A stretch of DNA of 64,000 bases, taken from assembly GCA_965116215.1 (NCBI GenBank), contig OZ220494.1:806001-870000 (forward strand), written 5' to 3'. Each line of letters begins with the position of its first letter. Position 1 is the first letter of the stretch. The notes under the pieces were generated by a model. It searched no databases and had not been told where the DNA came from. It saw only the letters and a list, made by a program, of their open reading frames with translations. This DNA is from CBDBKL01 sp965116215 (GTDB taxonomy: Bacteria; Bdellovibrionota; Bdellovibrionia; Bdellovibrionales; JAKFYE01). Of the stretch, positions 43,444 to 52,405 are shown piece after piece. The translations under genes were made by a program, and so were the position numbers.

Positions 43444-44373
43444 ATGAAATTCAAAACCATTTTATGTTTACTTTTATCTATAAGTCTAAACGAAAAGTCT
43501 TTTGGACAGATTAAAGATACAGGAATAGGATTCAATGAACAGTCTAAAAGTATCTCCAGATTAGACCCAAATGTCAGCTCTCTTCCAACAGAAAATTCAA
43601 GCCACAAAAATGTAAGGTGGAATGAAATAACTGAAATAGACGCAAATATGAGGCCTTCGGCAGATTTTTTTGATGCCATATGGCAAGGCAATATAGAGCA
43701 AGTTGAAAAGCTGCTTAAACTGCAAAAAGGTAAACACTTGAACACAGGACGTTCCAACACAAAGTGGACACCACTACATTGGGCTGCACACTTGGGAAAC
43801 GTAAAACTTGTAGAATTACTACTGAGTCATGGAGCAAATATTGAAGCAAAAAGCAATGTACTAGAAACTCCCTTCCTTCTTGCTGCAAAAAAAGGACATA
43901 TAAATATCATCAATATACTTCATGAAAAAGGGGCTAATACAAATGCGATTAATCTTGACGGTGAAACAGCCCTCATTCTAGCTACCAAAAAAAGACATCT
44001 ATCTGCAATGAAACGACTCATAGACCTTGGAATAGACTCAAAACACCTAGCAGTACCGAAAAGGCACGGAGCATCGTTAACAGGGTCCGGGTGGTCTGCG
44101 CTCCATTGGGCGGCCTATTCAGAAATAGTTGATGCTATACATTTACTTATAGAAAAAGGGGTTGATCCCAATATCATGACTGCTGAAAAAGAAACACCTC
44201 TCCATGAAGCTGTATTTGCAAAAAAAATAAAATCCATTGAAGCACTTATGAATAAAGGTGCAGATCCACATTTGAAAAATATCGATGGCTCTAGCCCAAT
44301 GGATTGGGCCATTGAACCTAGAGAAAGAAAGTTACTGAAACAACTTCTTTTAGAGAGAAGTTGCTACAACTAG
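43444..44373 (+). CDS. Secreted ankyrin-repeat protein
   Basis: 309 residues. Signal peptide about 1-21 (ends SFGQ). About 70 residues without recognised domain are followed by six or so ankyrin repeats from residue about 75 to the end: TPLHWAAHLGNVKLVELLLSHG, TPFLLAAKKGHINIINIL, TALILATKKRHLSAMKRL, SALHWAAYSEIVDAIHLL, TPLHEAVFAKKIKSIEAL and SPMDWAIEPRERKLLKQLL. Ankyrin repeats bind proteins; export suggests a periplasmic or secreted role. A GAGAGGG lies about 5 bases before the ATG. It stands alone after the tRNA and is convergent with the aldehyde dehydrogenase operon. Confidence 0.85.
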   Translation: MKFKTILCLLLSISLNEKSFGQIKDTGIGFNEQSKSISRLDPNVSSLPTENSSHKNVRWNEITEIDANMRPSADFFDAIWQGNIEQVEKLLKLQKGKHLNTGRSNTKWTPLHWAAHLGNVKLVELLLSHGANIEAKSNVLETPFLLAAKKGHINIINILHEKGANTNAINLDGETALILATKKRHLSAMKRLIDLGIDSKHLAVPKRHGASLTGSGWSALHWAAYSEIVDAIHLLIEKGVDPNIMTAEKETPLHEAVFAKKIKSIEALMNKGADPHLKNIDGSSPMDWAIEPRERKLLKQLLLERSCYN

Positions 44374-44394
44374 TTCACGGATACCCCAAAATAC

Positions 44395-45234
44395 CTAACC
44401 TATACCCACGGGATGCCAAACTGTTTTAAACTCAACAGAGCGCAATAGGGTTTCCAAAGACTGAACTTTTGATAGCGGTTCGATAATACGCTTCATATTT
44501 TCAGCACCCTCATTTCGTATCTCCTGAAAAGCCTGACTATCGTCTCTCTGAAAATCAACCAGCTGAACTTCCATATGTCTTATGAGAAAGGGAAATATCT
44601 CTTCAAAATGACACCCTAAGAGGTTGAGAGCACCAGAAGAAATACCAGACGCCGAAGCTGCTTCACCAATGATTCCTATAAAAGCTCCCCAGTTCTCAGG
44701 AAGTAGGACAACCACTGTATTACCTGCAACCAATAAGGCAGCCATATGACCAAAAAGCACTTCTAGATCGAACACCTTTGGAGGCACCAGTACACTGACC
44801 CCAACAGGTTCTGTTACTGTAAAATTATGATATGGCCCTACCACAGGATTAACAGCTCCCAATACCTGTTGAAACTTATCAGCAAACCCAGAAAAATAAA
44901 CAAGAGCATCAATAGCATCTTGAGCCTGCTCCTGTGCATCTTGAGAACTGGCCTCGCTCACTTGTATGAGCATCGAATGCATTTCATCCTTGCGTCCTTC
45001 AATCAGCTCAGCCATGCGATAAAGAATTTGCCCCTTATCAAAACCTGTCTTTGATTCCCAAAGAGGAAGTGCCTTTTGCGCATAACTGACAGCATTTCGA
45101 AAATCTTTATGTGAAGCTCTACAAATATGAGCGTAAAACCCATAAGATGTCTCTGCCTTATAACTACGACCCGACTCTGTTCTTAAAAATTGACCATTCA
45201 TATAGAGCTTTATTGTCTTTTGAAATTGGTTCAT
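44395..45234 (-). CDS. Truncated aldehyde dehydrogenase-family protein, no catalytic Cys
   Basis: 279 residues covering the N-terminal NAD-binding half of the ALDH fold: KLYMNGQFLRTESG, then WESKTGFDKGQILYRMAELIE, then TEPVGVSVLVPPKVFDLEVLFGHMAALLVAGNTVVVLLPEN. The rest of the fold, with the catalytic Cys and the Glu motif (ELGG), is absent; the C-terminal end is FKTVWHPVGIG. It overlaps the full-length ALDH stop by 4 bases, so it is translated with it. I recall such short ALDH-like genes after deoC-ALDH pairs in other bacteria, so it may be a conserved non-catalytic partner and not just decay. It may bind or stabilise the neighbour enzyme. Confidence 0.75.
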   Translation of the reverse strand: MNQFQKTIKLYMNGQFLRTESGRSYKAETSYGFYAHICRASHKDFRNAVSYAQKALPLWESKTGFDKGQILYRMAELIEGRKDEMHSMLIQVSEASSQDAQEQAQDAIDALVYFSGFADKFQQVLGAVNPVVGPYHNFTVTEPVGVSVLVPPKVFDLEVLFGHMAALLVAGNTVVVLLPENWGAFIGIIGEAASASGISSGALNLLGCHFEEIFPFLIRHMEVQLVDFQRDDSQAFQEIRNEGAENMKRIIEPLSKVQSLETLLRSVEFKTVWHPVGIG

Positions 45235-46715
45235 TCGATAATCCTCACATAGGAAAACAGACCATGGCGTCCACCCTCACGACCAAATCCACTTTCATAG
45301 TACCCACCAAAAGGGCTTGATGGATCAAATTTATTATAGGTATTTGCCCAAATCACCCCTGCCTTCAATTGATTTGCTACCATATGAATTTGAGAGCCCT
45401 TCTCACTCCAAATACCAGCTGCCAGACCATAAGGAGTATCATTTGCCTTTTGAATAGCCTCTTTTGCAGTTCTAAATGTCGAAATAGCCAGAAGGGGGCC
45501 AAAAATTTCTGTCCTTGCAATAGAAGATGCACCCGTAACATTATTAAAAAAACACGGCTTATGAAAATAACCAATACCTGGTAATTTTATATTTTCTGGT
45601 TCATAAAACTCGCACCCTTCTTCCCTACCTATTTGTACAAATTTTCTAATCTTTAATAACTGCTCCTTAGAATTAATCGCACCAATATCGGTGTTTTTAT
45701 CTAGTGGATCCCCAATACGGATTTGACTCATGCGATACTTAATTTTTTTTACAAACATCTCAGCTATAGATTCCTGAAGAAGCAATCTGGAACCTGCACA
45801 ACACACATGTCCTTGGTTAAAGAAAATTCCATTAATAACTCCTTCGACCGCTTGATCTATAGCTGCATCTTCAAAAATAATATGGGCGGATTTTCCACCC
45901 AATTCCATAGTCAGCTTCTTATCACCTGCAGATTGCATAATTTGCTTCCCTACTTCTGTAGATCCAGTGAAAGCTAACTTATCCATACCATTACAGGTCA
46001 CAAGTCTTCGCCCTGTTTCTGCTCCGCCTGTTAAGATATTAACCACTCCAGGTGGTAAATCGATATCTTGAAAAATTTCACACAAAAGCAAAGCTGTTAA
46101 GGGTGTTGTCTCTGCAGGTTTTAAAACAACTGTATTCCCCATAGCTAAAGCAGGGGCAATCTTCCATGCCGCCATTAATAGAGGAAAATTCCATGGAATA
46201 ATCTGACCAACAACACCAATAGGACGGGTATGATACCCCGGTACAATGTACTCTAACTTATCAGCCCATCCGGCATGGTAGAAAAAATGTGCTGCAGCTA
46301 AAGGGACATCAACATCCCTAGACTCTTTAATTGGCTTCCCATTATCTATAGTTTCTAAAACAGCAAACTCTCGAGAACGCTCTTCCAAACACTTAGCTAT
46401 TTGAAAGAGATACCTCCCCCTTTCTCTTCCAGATAACTGAGACCATGTCTTTACATATGCAGTACGTGCAGACTGAGCAGCTCTTTCGATATCGACTTCA
46501 GAGGCCTCTGCGACATGGGCCAAAAACTCTCCCGTAGAAGGATTTAAAGTTTCAAAGTATTGACCTTCAGATGGTTCTTGAAACTGTCCATCAATAAATA
46601 GCCCGTACTGAGATTTTATATTTACATTTTTAGTGGACTCTGGTGCTGGAACGTAATCAAAGACCTCCTCTATCCGCTCTTCAGGAATCAATGCCACTTT
46701 CTCTCTATGAATCAT
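45231..46715 (-). CDS. NAD-dependent aldehyde dehydrogenase
   Basis: 494 residues. A complete ALDH: IPWNFPLLMAAWKIAPALA (cofactor site), FTGSTEVGKQIM, ELGGKSAHIIFEDA with the general-base Glu, and NQGHVCCAGSRLLLQE with the catalytic Cys. An N-terminal extension of about 35 residues precedes the ALDH fold. Located between deoC and the short ALDH-like gene with overlaps on both sides, it probably oxidises acetaldehyde released by DeoC, or a related aldehyde; this is inference from context. Confidence 0.92.
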   Translation of the reverse strand: MIHREKVALIPEERIEEVFDYVPAPESTKNVNIKSQYGLFIDGQFQEPSEGQYFETLNPSTGEFLAHVAEASEVDIERAAQSARTAYVKTWSQLSGRERGRYLFQIAKCLEERSREFAVLETIDNGKPIKESRDVDVPLAAAHFFYHAGWADKLEYIVPGYHTRPIGVVGQIIPWNFPLLMAAWKIAPALAMGNTVVLKPAETTPLTALLLCEIFQDIDLPPGVVNILTGGAETGRRLVTCNGMDKLAFTGSTEVGKQIMQSAGDKKLTMELGGKSAHIIFEDAAIDQAVEGVINGIFFNQGHVCCAGSRLLLQESIAEMFVKKIKYRMSQIRIGDPLDKNTDIGAINSKEQLLKIRKFVQIGREEGCEFYEPENIKLPGIGYFHKPCFFNNVTGASSIARTEIFGPLLAISTFRTAKEAIQKANDTPYGLAAGIWSEKGSQIHMVANQLKAGVIWANTYNKFDPSSPFGGYYESGFGREGGRHGLFSYVRIIE

Positions 46716-47658
46716 ATAAAAATCCCTTCGTATAGTGATAATTCCCTGTTGTTTGTTTATAAATTTGTCGAATCACATCACTCAATAAAGAACTGGCTCC
46801 AAAGCGAAAAAGTTTTGGAGTTAACCAATCGCCCCCTACGACCTCTTTCACCATACAAAGATACTGTATAGCCATTTTTGCATCCTTGATTCCTCCCGCC
46901 GGTTTCACACCAATACGTATTCCTGTTCTGTCAAAAAAATCTCTTACAGTTTGTAACATCACCAAGGTCACAGACAGTGTCGCAGCAGAAGATATTTTTC
47001 CCGTTGATGTCTTAATAAAGTCAGCTCCAGCTTGTATAGCTAAATGTGAAGCCAATCTGACTTTATCATATGAACCCAATTCTCCCGTTTCTAAAATCAC
47101 TTTTAGATGAACATTTTCACAGACTTCTTTTATAGCTAGAATTTCATCAAATACAGATTGATATTTTCCTGAAAGAAACGCATTTCTATTCATAACCATA
47201 TCAATTTCCGTAGCCCCTGATTTTACAGCCTCACGAACATCCTCCATTTTTTCTGCAAAAGAAAGTTGTCCGCTTGGAAAGCCCGCTGCAACACTTGCAA
47301 CTTGAATCTCCGTCCCCTTGAGCTGTTCAACCGCAATTGGAATAAACACTGGATAAACACACACAGCTGCAACATGAGGAGGTTTTTGAGTGCTAGAAAA
47401 CTGCTTAAAAAGAGAAGAGGGAAGAGGATGCTTGGCTTTGTAACACATTTGACGAACACGTCCAGCGGTATCGGCACCTTCAAGAGTTGTCAAATCAATC
47501 ATCTTAATGATTTCATAGAGAGCTTGAAGTTTAGATTGACGCTTAATGCTCCGTTTACAAAAGAAACTGGCTCGTTCATTTATACCCACATAGTCTACTG
47601 GTTGAATGGGTATAAAAACACCCCCTCGTGGCGACTCTAATCGTATTTCATCAATCAT
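46705..47658 (-). CDS. deoC: Deoxyribose-phosphate aldolase
   Basis: 317 residues. A class I aldolase that splits 2-deoxyribose 5-phosphate into glyceraldehyde 3-phosphate and acetaldehyde. The Schiff-base Lys is in FIKTSTGK; GVKPAGGIKD carries the second Lys; EIDMVMNRNAFLSG supplies the Asp. An N-terminal extension of about 50 residues (like eukaryotic and actinobacterial DERA) precedes the barrel. First gene of a three-gene overlapping operon with the two ALDH genes. It would allow use of DNA-derived deoxyribose. Confidence 0.93.
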   Translation of the reverse strand: MIDEIRLESPRGGVFIPIQPVDYVGINERASFFCKRSIKRQSKLQALYEIIKMIDLTTLEGADTAGRVRQMCYKAKHPLPSSLFKQFSSTQKPPHVAAVCVYPVFIPIAVEQLKGTEIQVASVAAGFPSGQLSFAEKMEDVREAVKSGATEIDMVMNRNAFLSGKYQSVFDEILAIKEVCENVHLKVILETGELGSYDKVRLASHLAIQAGADFIKTSTGKISSAATLSVTLVMLQTVRDFFDRTGIRIGVKPAGGIKDAKMAIQYLCMVKEVVGGDWLTPKLFRFGASSLLSDVIRQIYKQTTGNYHYTKGFLYDS

Positions 47659-47748
47659 AGATTGAAAACTTATAGCCCATTATACGACATACGACAAATT
47701 GAAAATCACATGCTCTCCCCTAATTCATCATTTTATCAAATTTCTTAT

Positions 47749-48855
47749 TTAAGGATTTAAAGGTCTATATTCCATGCCCAGATCTCTTGCTACAGGCTCA
47801 TAACAAACACCGCCATTATAGACATTTAACCCTTTAAGCAACTCTGGATACCGACGAACAGATTTCTCAATTCCAGCTCGAGCAATAATGCTACAGTACT
47901 TTAAAGTCACATTAGTTAATGCATATGTCGATGTCTGAGCGACAATTCCTGGTATATTAGGCACACAATAATGAATGACTCCATTGATATCAAATGTTGG
48001 AGAGACATGCGATGTCGGACGACAAGTTTCAATACAGCCCCCCTGATCCACAGCAACATCTACAACAACACTTCCCAGACTCATAGAAGCGACCATCTCC
48101 CGTGTCACTAAACAGGGTGCCTTAGCTCCTGTTACTAAAACAGCCCCTATCAATATGTCAGATTCAGGAACTGTTTCTTCAATATTCTGAATATTAGAAT
48201 ACAGAGTTGTCGCCCGTCCATCAAAGATATGATTAAGATACTCCAGACGATCCATATCAACATCTAACAACGTCACACTAGCCCCCAAGCCCAAGGCCAT
48301 TTGTGCTGCATTGGTGCCCACAACACCCGCTCCCACAATTGTCACTTTTGCACGCCGTGCTCCTGTTACACCTCCTAGTAGTATTCCCTTTCCACCATGA
48401 TTACTCTGAGAATAAAATGCGCCAATCTGAGCTGACATTCTTCCCGCCACCTCGCTCATAGGTTTCAAAAGGGGAAGGCTACCATCTGATAGTTCAATCG
48501 TCTCATAGGCAACAGCCTTTACTTTTTTCTCTAACAAAATCTGGGTTAATTCTGCCTCAGCGACCAGATGAAGATAAGCATAAAGAATTTGCCCCTCTCT
48601 TAAAAGATCATATTCCTCTGCTAGAGGTTCTTTGACTTTTACAATCATCTCCGAAGATTTATAAACCTCTTCTTTTGTATCGATAATTTTCGCTCCGCCT
48701 TTTGTAAAAACAGCATTGGAAATACCACTTCCTATTCCAGCATCTTTTTCAATAAGAACAACATGGCCCTCGGACACCAATTGTCTGACTCCTGCCTCTG
48801 TCATTCCCACTCTTGTTTCACTATCTTTAATTTCTTTTGGAACACCAATAATCAT
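47749..48855 (-). CDS. ald: Alanine dehydrogenase
   Basis: 368 residues. It reversibly converts alanine to pyruvate and ammonia with NAD. It starts MIIGVPKEIKDSETRVGMT (the usual Ald/PntA start, with AGGG before the ATG at 48855), has the substrate-binding stretch YAYLHLVAE, and the nucleotide fold VTIVGAGVVGTNAAQMALG, then DVAVDQGGCIE. The frame extends to 48876, but the conserved start is the downstream ATG. Single gene. Confidence 0.95.
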   Translation of the reverse strand: MIIGVPKEIKDSETRVGMTEAGVRQLVSEGHVVLIEKDAGIGSGISNAVFTKGGAKIIDTKEEVYKSSEMIVKVKEPLAEEYDLLREGQILYAYLHLVAEAELTQILLEKKVKAVAYETIELSDGSLPLLKPMSEVAGRMSAQIGAFYSQSNHGGKGILLGGVTGARRAKVTIVGAGVVGTNAAQMALGLGASVTLLDVDMDRLEYLNHIFDGRATTLYSNIQNIEETVPESDILIGAVLVTGAKAPCLVTREMVASMSLGSVVVDVAVDQGGCIETCRPTSHVSPTFDINGVIHYCVPNIPGIVAQTSTYALTNVTLKYCSIIARAGIEKSVRRYPELLKGLNVYNGGVCYEPVARDLGMEYRPLNP

Positions 48856-49096
48856 AGCCCTGCACCTCATTCTCATATTAAAAATAAAATATGGGATCTA
48901 CCTCAATGAAAGATCTATGGTCAATAAATAATAGACTTTGACCAAAGGATGATACATTCTATACCAGTCATTGAATACATTTGATATTGTTTTTAGATGG
49001 ATGCATAACCAGAACGAAAAAAACAGTATGTGAGTTAGCATCAACTCAATGAATTTTTAAGCTGACATATTTATAAATATGAAAAAAGGAACAATT

Positions 49097-50122
49097 ATGG
49101 GTAAAAGCCTTCTCAAGAAAAAATTATCACCTGATGAAATGTTTTGGGAAAAAGGACTTCGCCCTTCTTCTTTTAACGAGTTTCCGGGCCAACCCAATAT
49201 TAAAGAAAAACTTCAAATCTTTTTAAAGGCGGCTCAACTCAGAAAAGAGCCCTTAGATCATATGCTTTTTTATGGTCCCCCCGGTTTGGGTAAGACCACA
49301 CTGGCATACATCATTGCCAATGAATTAGGAGTACCCATCAAAACAACATCAGGACCCGCTTTAGATAAGAAAGGTGATATTGCTGCTTTACTAACGGCAA
49401 TGAAAGAAAATGCCATTTTATTTATCGATGAAATACATAGAATGAATATGCATATTGAAGAGTATCTTTATAGTGCTATGGAAGATTATTATATCGATAT
49501 TATAACAGGGGATGGTTTGGGAGCTCAATCGATGAAGTTTCAACTGAATCCCTTCACTTTAATTGGTGCCACAACTCGAGTAGGGTTACTTAACTCACCC
49601 TTTAGGAACAGATTTGGAATTGTAGAACGTCTCTATTTTTATAATCCTGAAGATCTTACACAAATTCTTCTGAACAATGCAAAAAAATTAAAGTGCTCTC
49701 TTGCCTTTGAAGCTGCAACTGAAATATCCAAGCGGTCACGAGGAACCCCCCGAGTCGCCAATCGTCTCTTAAAAAGGGTTAGAGATTACGCCGAAGTACA
49801 GAACCAGGGAAAAATTGATTTAAGTATTACACAGTACGCTTTAAAAAAACTTGAAGTGGATGAATATGGATTAGAAGAGATGGATCGAAAAATATTAAAA
49901 ATTATGATAGAGATGTTTAATGGAGGACCTGTTGGCATTGAGTCCTTGGCCTCTGCTTTAAGTGAAGAGAGGGGTAGCATAGAAGATGTCTACGAACCCT
50001 ATTTGCTGCAAGAGGGTTTTATTAAAAAAACTCCCAGAGGGCGTATTGCAGGAGGACGAGCCTACGAACATTGTGGTCTTCCTATACCTAAACACTTAGG
50101 GCAACAAATTCATCTTATTTGA
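49097..50122 (+). CDS. ruvB: Holliday junction branch migration helicase RuvB
   Basis: 341 residues. An AAA+ motor: FYGPPGLGKTTLAYI (Walker A), AILFIDEIHRMN (Walker B), IGATTRVGLL (sensor I), and a C-terminal winged helix with TPRGRIAGGRAYEH. I chose the ATG at 49097, with AAAGGAAC upstream, rather than 49079. It acts with RuvA and RuvC, whose genes are convergent on the other strand. It is followed by lpxC after 33 bases. Confidence 0.97.
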   Translation: MGKSLLKKKLSPDEMFWEKGLRPSSFNEFPGQPNIKEKLQIFLKAAQLRKEPLDHMLFYGPPGLGKTTLAYIIANELGVPIKTTSGPALDKKGDIAALLTAMKENAILFIDEIHRMNMHIEEYLYSAMEDYYIDIITGDGLGAQSMKFQLNPFTLIGATTRVGLLNSPFRNRFGIVERLYFYNPEDLTQILLNNAKKLKCSLAFEAATEISKRSRGTPRVANRLLKRVRDYAEVQNQGKIDLSITQYALKKLEVDEYGLEEMDRKILKIMIEMFNGGPVGIESLASALSEERGSIEDVYEPYLLQEGFIKKTPRGRIAGGRAYEHCGLPIPKHLGQQIHLI

Positions 50123-50155
50123 CAAAATAGGATTCATTTTAAAAGGCAAAGGAAT

Positions 50156-51040
50156 ATGATACTTCAAAGAACCATTCGTCAACGAGTCCATGTAGAGGGC
50201 ATTGGTCTTCACGCCGGCCAGCCTGCTCGATTAATATTTTGTCCCGCACCCAAAAACTCCGGCATTCATTTTATTAGAAATGACCTCCCTGGTAAACCCG
50301 CCTTAGAAGTGTCTGCCGATCATGTTGTTTCCACAGAGAATGCCACAACATTAGGGAATAAACATTTTCATGTGGCCACTGTAGAGCACTGTCTATCAGC
50401 CCTTTCTGTTCTCCGTATTGACAATTTAAATATTCAACTGGAGGGACCAGAAATTCCAATCATTGACGGAAGTGCTACGCATTACTTAGAGGCTTTGCTC
50501 AGTGCAGGGCTTATAGAACAAAATGCTATCAGAAAATACGCCTGTATTTTAAAACCTATTGAGTATAGGGATGGGGAGAAGCTTGCCAAAGTTCAACCTT
50601 ACAATGGATTGAGAATTTCATGCACTATTGAATTCCCTCATAGATGTATTGGAGTACAAAAGATAGATTTTGATATCAATCAGTATAGCTTTTCCAAAGA
50701 TATCGCTCCGGCACGAACCTTTGGTTTTTTAGAAGATGCTAAAAAGCTTTGGGCCCGTGGCTTGGCTCTTGGGGGGTCACTGAACAATACCATAGTATTA
50801 AAGGAGAATGAGGTTATGAATAAAGAGGGCTTAAGATTTCCAGACGAATTTGTAAGACATAAGGTTTTAGATGCATTAGGAGATCTGACAACATTAGGAA
50901 TGCCCTTGTTGGGACATCTCACACTTCATAAGGCTGGGCATGGTGTAATGAATAAGTTAATGAAAAAAATATTAAATAGCCCTGAATACTGTCGTATTAC
51001 AGAGCTGTCTTCTGAAGATCCAGTAACTGTTAATTTCTAA
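50156..51040 (+). CDS. lpxC: UDP-3-O-acyl-N-acetylglucosamine deacetylase
   Basis: 294 residues. Zinc deacetylase that commits UDP-3-O-acyl-GlcNAc to lipid A synthesis. Zinc ligands are His78 (VATVEHCLSAL), His235 and Asp239 (FVRHKVLDALGDL); the catalytic His262 is in HKAGHGVMN. QRTIRQRVHVEGIGLHAG is the typical start. Full length. Its 3' part has an inverted duplicate at 52186-52402. A palindromic repeat follows downstream. Confidence 0.97.
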   Translation: MILQRTIRQRVHVEGIGLHAGQPARLIFCPAPKNSGIHFIRNDLPGKPALEVSADHVVSTENATTLGNKHFHVATVEHCLSALSVLRIDNLNIQLEGPEIPIIDGSATHYLEALLSAGLIEQNAIRKYACILKPIEYRDGEKLAKVQPYNGLRISCTIEFPHRCIGVQKIDFDINQYSFSKDIAPARTFGFLEDAKKLWARGLALGGSLNNTIVLKENEVMNKEGLRFPDEFVRHKVLDALGDLTTLGMPLLGHLTLHKAGHGVMNKLMKKILNSPEYCRITELSSEDPVTVNF

Positions 51041-51444
51041 AAAAATGCCCCACCACAAATATAAAAAGTCCTTATCCCAGTGAGTATTGGTGTTTTCTAC
51101 GCTGGATCGTATCGAGCACTCTCCAGCTTGCACTTTTAGCCGGCGTTGGAAAAAGGCTTTTATTTTTCTCTTAAAGCGAGTTTTTTGAAGCGCAATGCGT
51201 ATCCGTGGAGAGAGCGTTTATTCTATGCTTGATGGCATTGAGCATTATCCAGCCAAGGCTTTTAGCCTTCAGCAGAGACGAGCTGCGGACCTCAGAGTTG
51301 TCTGAGGTTTTGGAAGCCTTAAGAAAAGCTCTTTCCCACTTATCCTCTTAATAAATTCAATTCCAAAATAGAGACGAACTTGTTCTACACTTGATACAAT
51401 GAAGTTCAATCCAGATTAAGGTTTTAACCTTCGATAGATCTTTG
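51041..51444. other. Gene-free gap between convergent lpxC and ruvA, holding a palindromic repeat
   Basis: 51093-51333 is repeat sequence. 51334-51444 shows only a poor echo of the core (ACTTGTTCTACACTTGATACAATGAAG). No gene and no conventional terminator were found, so the repeat hairpin may serve as transcription boundary for both genes. Confidence 0.65.
51093..51333 (+). repeat. Dispersed palindromic repeat, lpxC-ruvA copy
   Basis: A core-spacer fragment (51093-51147, GTATCGAGCACTCTCCAGCT) leads into a full element from 51148: left arm of the GGAAAAAGG type, core TTCTATGCTTGATGGCATTG, then the palindrome AAGGCTTTTAGCCTT, and a right arm of the other type (CTCAGAGTTGTCTGAG, TTTTGGAAGCCTTAAG). 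It is a hybrid of the two arm types, showing that arms recombine. Confidence 0.8.
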
Positions 51445-52008
51445 TTAAGATTCAGTAAGTGCAGCTAAGCCCTGCCGAATACCTTCTTGAACAGTCACAG
51501 ATTCAGGGATTGTCTCTAAGACTCTTTCAATTTCAGAAATTTTAAAACCTAAATAAGATAATCCGGAGACAATTTGCTCTTTTGTCTTACTTTTATGAGG
51601 CACTTGGCTCTTAGGTAATTTTCCTTTCAAAGAAAGTACCATTTGTTCAGCCATTTTCTTACCAATCTTAGGTAACCGAGATAGACCTTTCACATCTTCA
51701 TTTATAATCAATTCTTTAAATTTTTCTAAAGAACATGCCGAAAGAATTCCCAAACCTAATTTAGGACCAATACCATTAACTCCTATGAGAGACAAAAATA
51801 AGTTTTTCTCTTCTAAGGCATGAAAACCAAAAAGTTGTATGGCATCATCTCTGACATGAGTCATAATATAAAGCTCTACTTCTAATGTATCGCTTATACT
51901 TTCCCATGTCGCACTGGAAATTAAAACTTCATAACCCACACCACCCACAAGCAACGTCACTCGGCCTTCATTAAAAGCGATGGGTTGACCCCTTAAAAAC
52001 GAAATCAA
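51445..52008 (-). CDS. ruvA: Holliday junction branch migration complex subunit RuvA
   Basis: 187 residues. It binds the four-way junction and loads RuvB. The N-terminal OB domain starts ISFLRGQPIAF; helix-hairpin-helix regions include LIGVNGIGPKLGLGILSAC and LSRLPKIGKKMAEQMVLSLKGKL; the third domain ends the protein. I place the start at the TTG of 52008, giving the usual M-I-x-F-L-R-G, with GAGAGG about 8 bases upstream; the frame runs on to 52059. It is separated from ruvC by an lpxC fragment. Confidence 0.94.
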   Translation of the reverse strand: MISFLRGQPIAFNEGRVTLLVGGVGYEVLISSATWESISDTLEVELYIMTHVRDDAIQLFGFHALEEKNLFLSLIGVNGIGPKLGLGILSACSLEKFKELIINEDVKGLSRLPKIGKKMAEQMVLSLKGKLPKSQVPHKSKTKEQIVSGLSYLGFKISEIERVLETIPESVTVQEGIRQGLAALTES

Positions 52009-52185
52009 TACACTGACCTCTCTTAAGATAAGATTGTACAATCCTCTGGGATAATACACTCACCTCTTTTTAAATCAACTTTATTTTATATAAAAGCTCT
52101 AGTTCATATTACTTTAGATGGTTGACTTTGTTGTCATTTTAACATCAACCGATACAAGTTATTTTTATTAATCTCTTCCACTTTT

Positions 52186-52402
52186 CTAGAAATGAATAGT
52201 AACTGAATCTTCAGAAGACAGCTCTGTAATGCGACAGTATTCAGGATTATTTAATATTTTTTTCATTAACTTATTCATTACACCATGCCCAGCCTTATAA
52301 GTTGTGAGATGTCCCAACAAGGGCATTCCTAATGTTGTCAGATCTCCTAATACATCTAAAACCTTATACCTTACAAATTCGTCTAGAAATCTCAAGCCCT
52401 AA
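52186..52402 (-). pseudogene. Inverted partial duplicate of the lpxC 3' end
   Basis: Matches lpxC from about 50827 to its stop at 51040, on the opposite strand, with about 15 differences in 212 bases by hand count. The copy carries only the last 70 or so residues. The zinc ligand corresponding to His235 is Tyr (FVRYKVLD), and His258 is also Tyr, so it is not functional. Its outer end lies within about 4 bases of the ruvC stop codon, indicating that it was inserted exactly at the ruvC-ruvA junction. The rest of the 52009-52185 gap is AT-rich and probably carries the ruvA promoter. Confidence 0.9.
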
Positions 52403-52405
52403 ACA

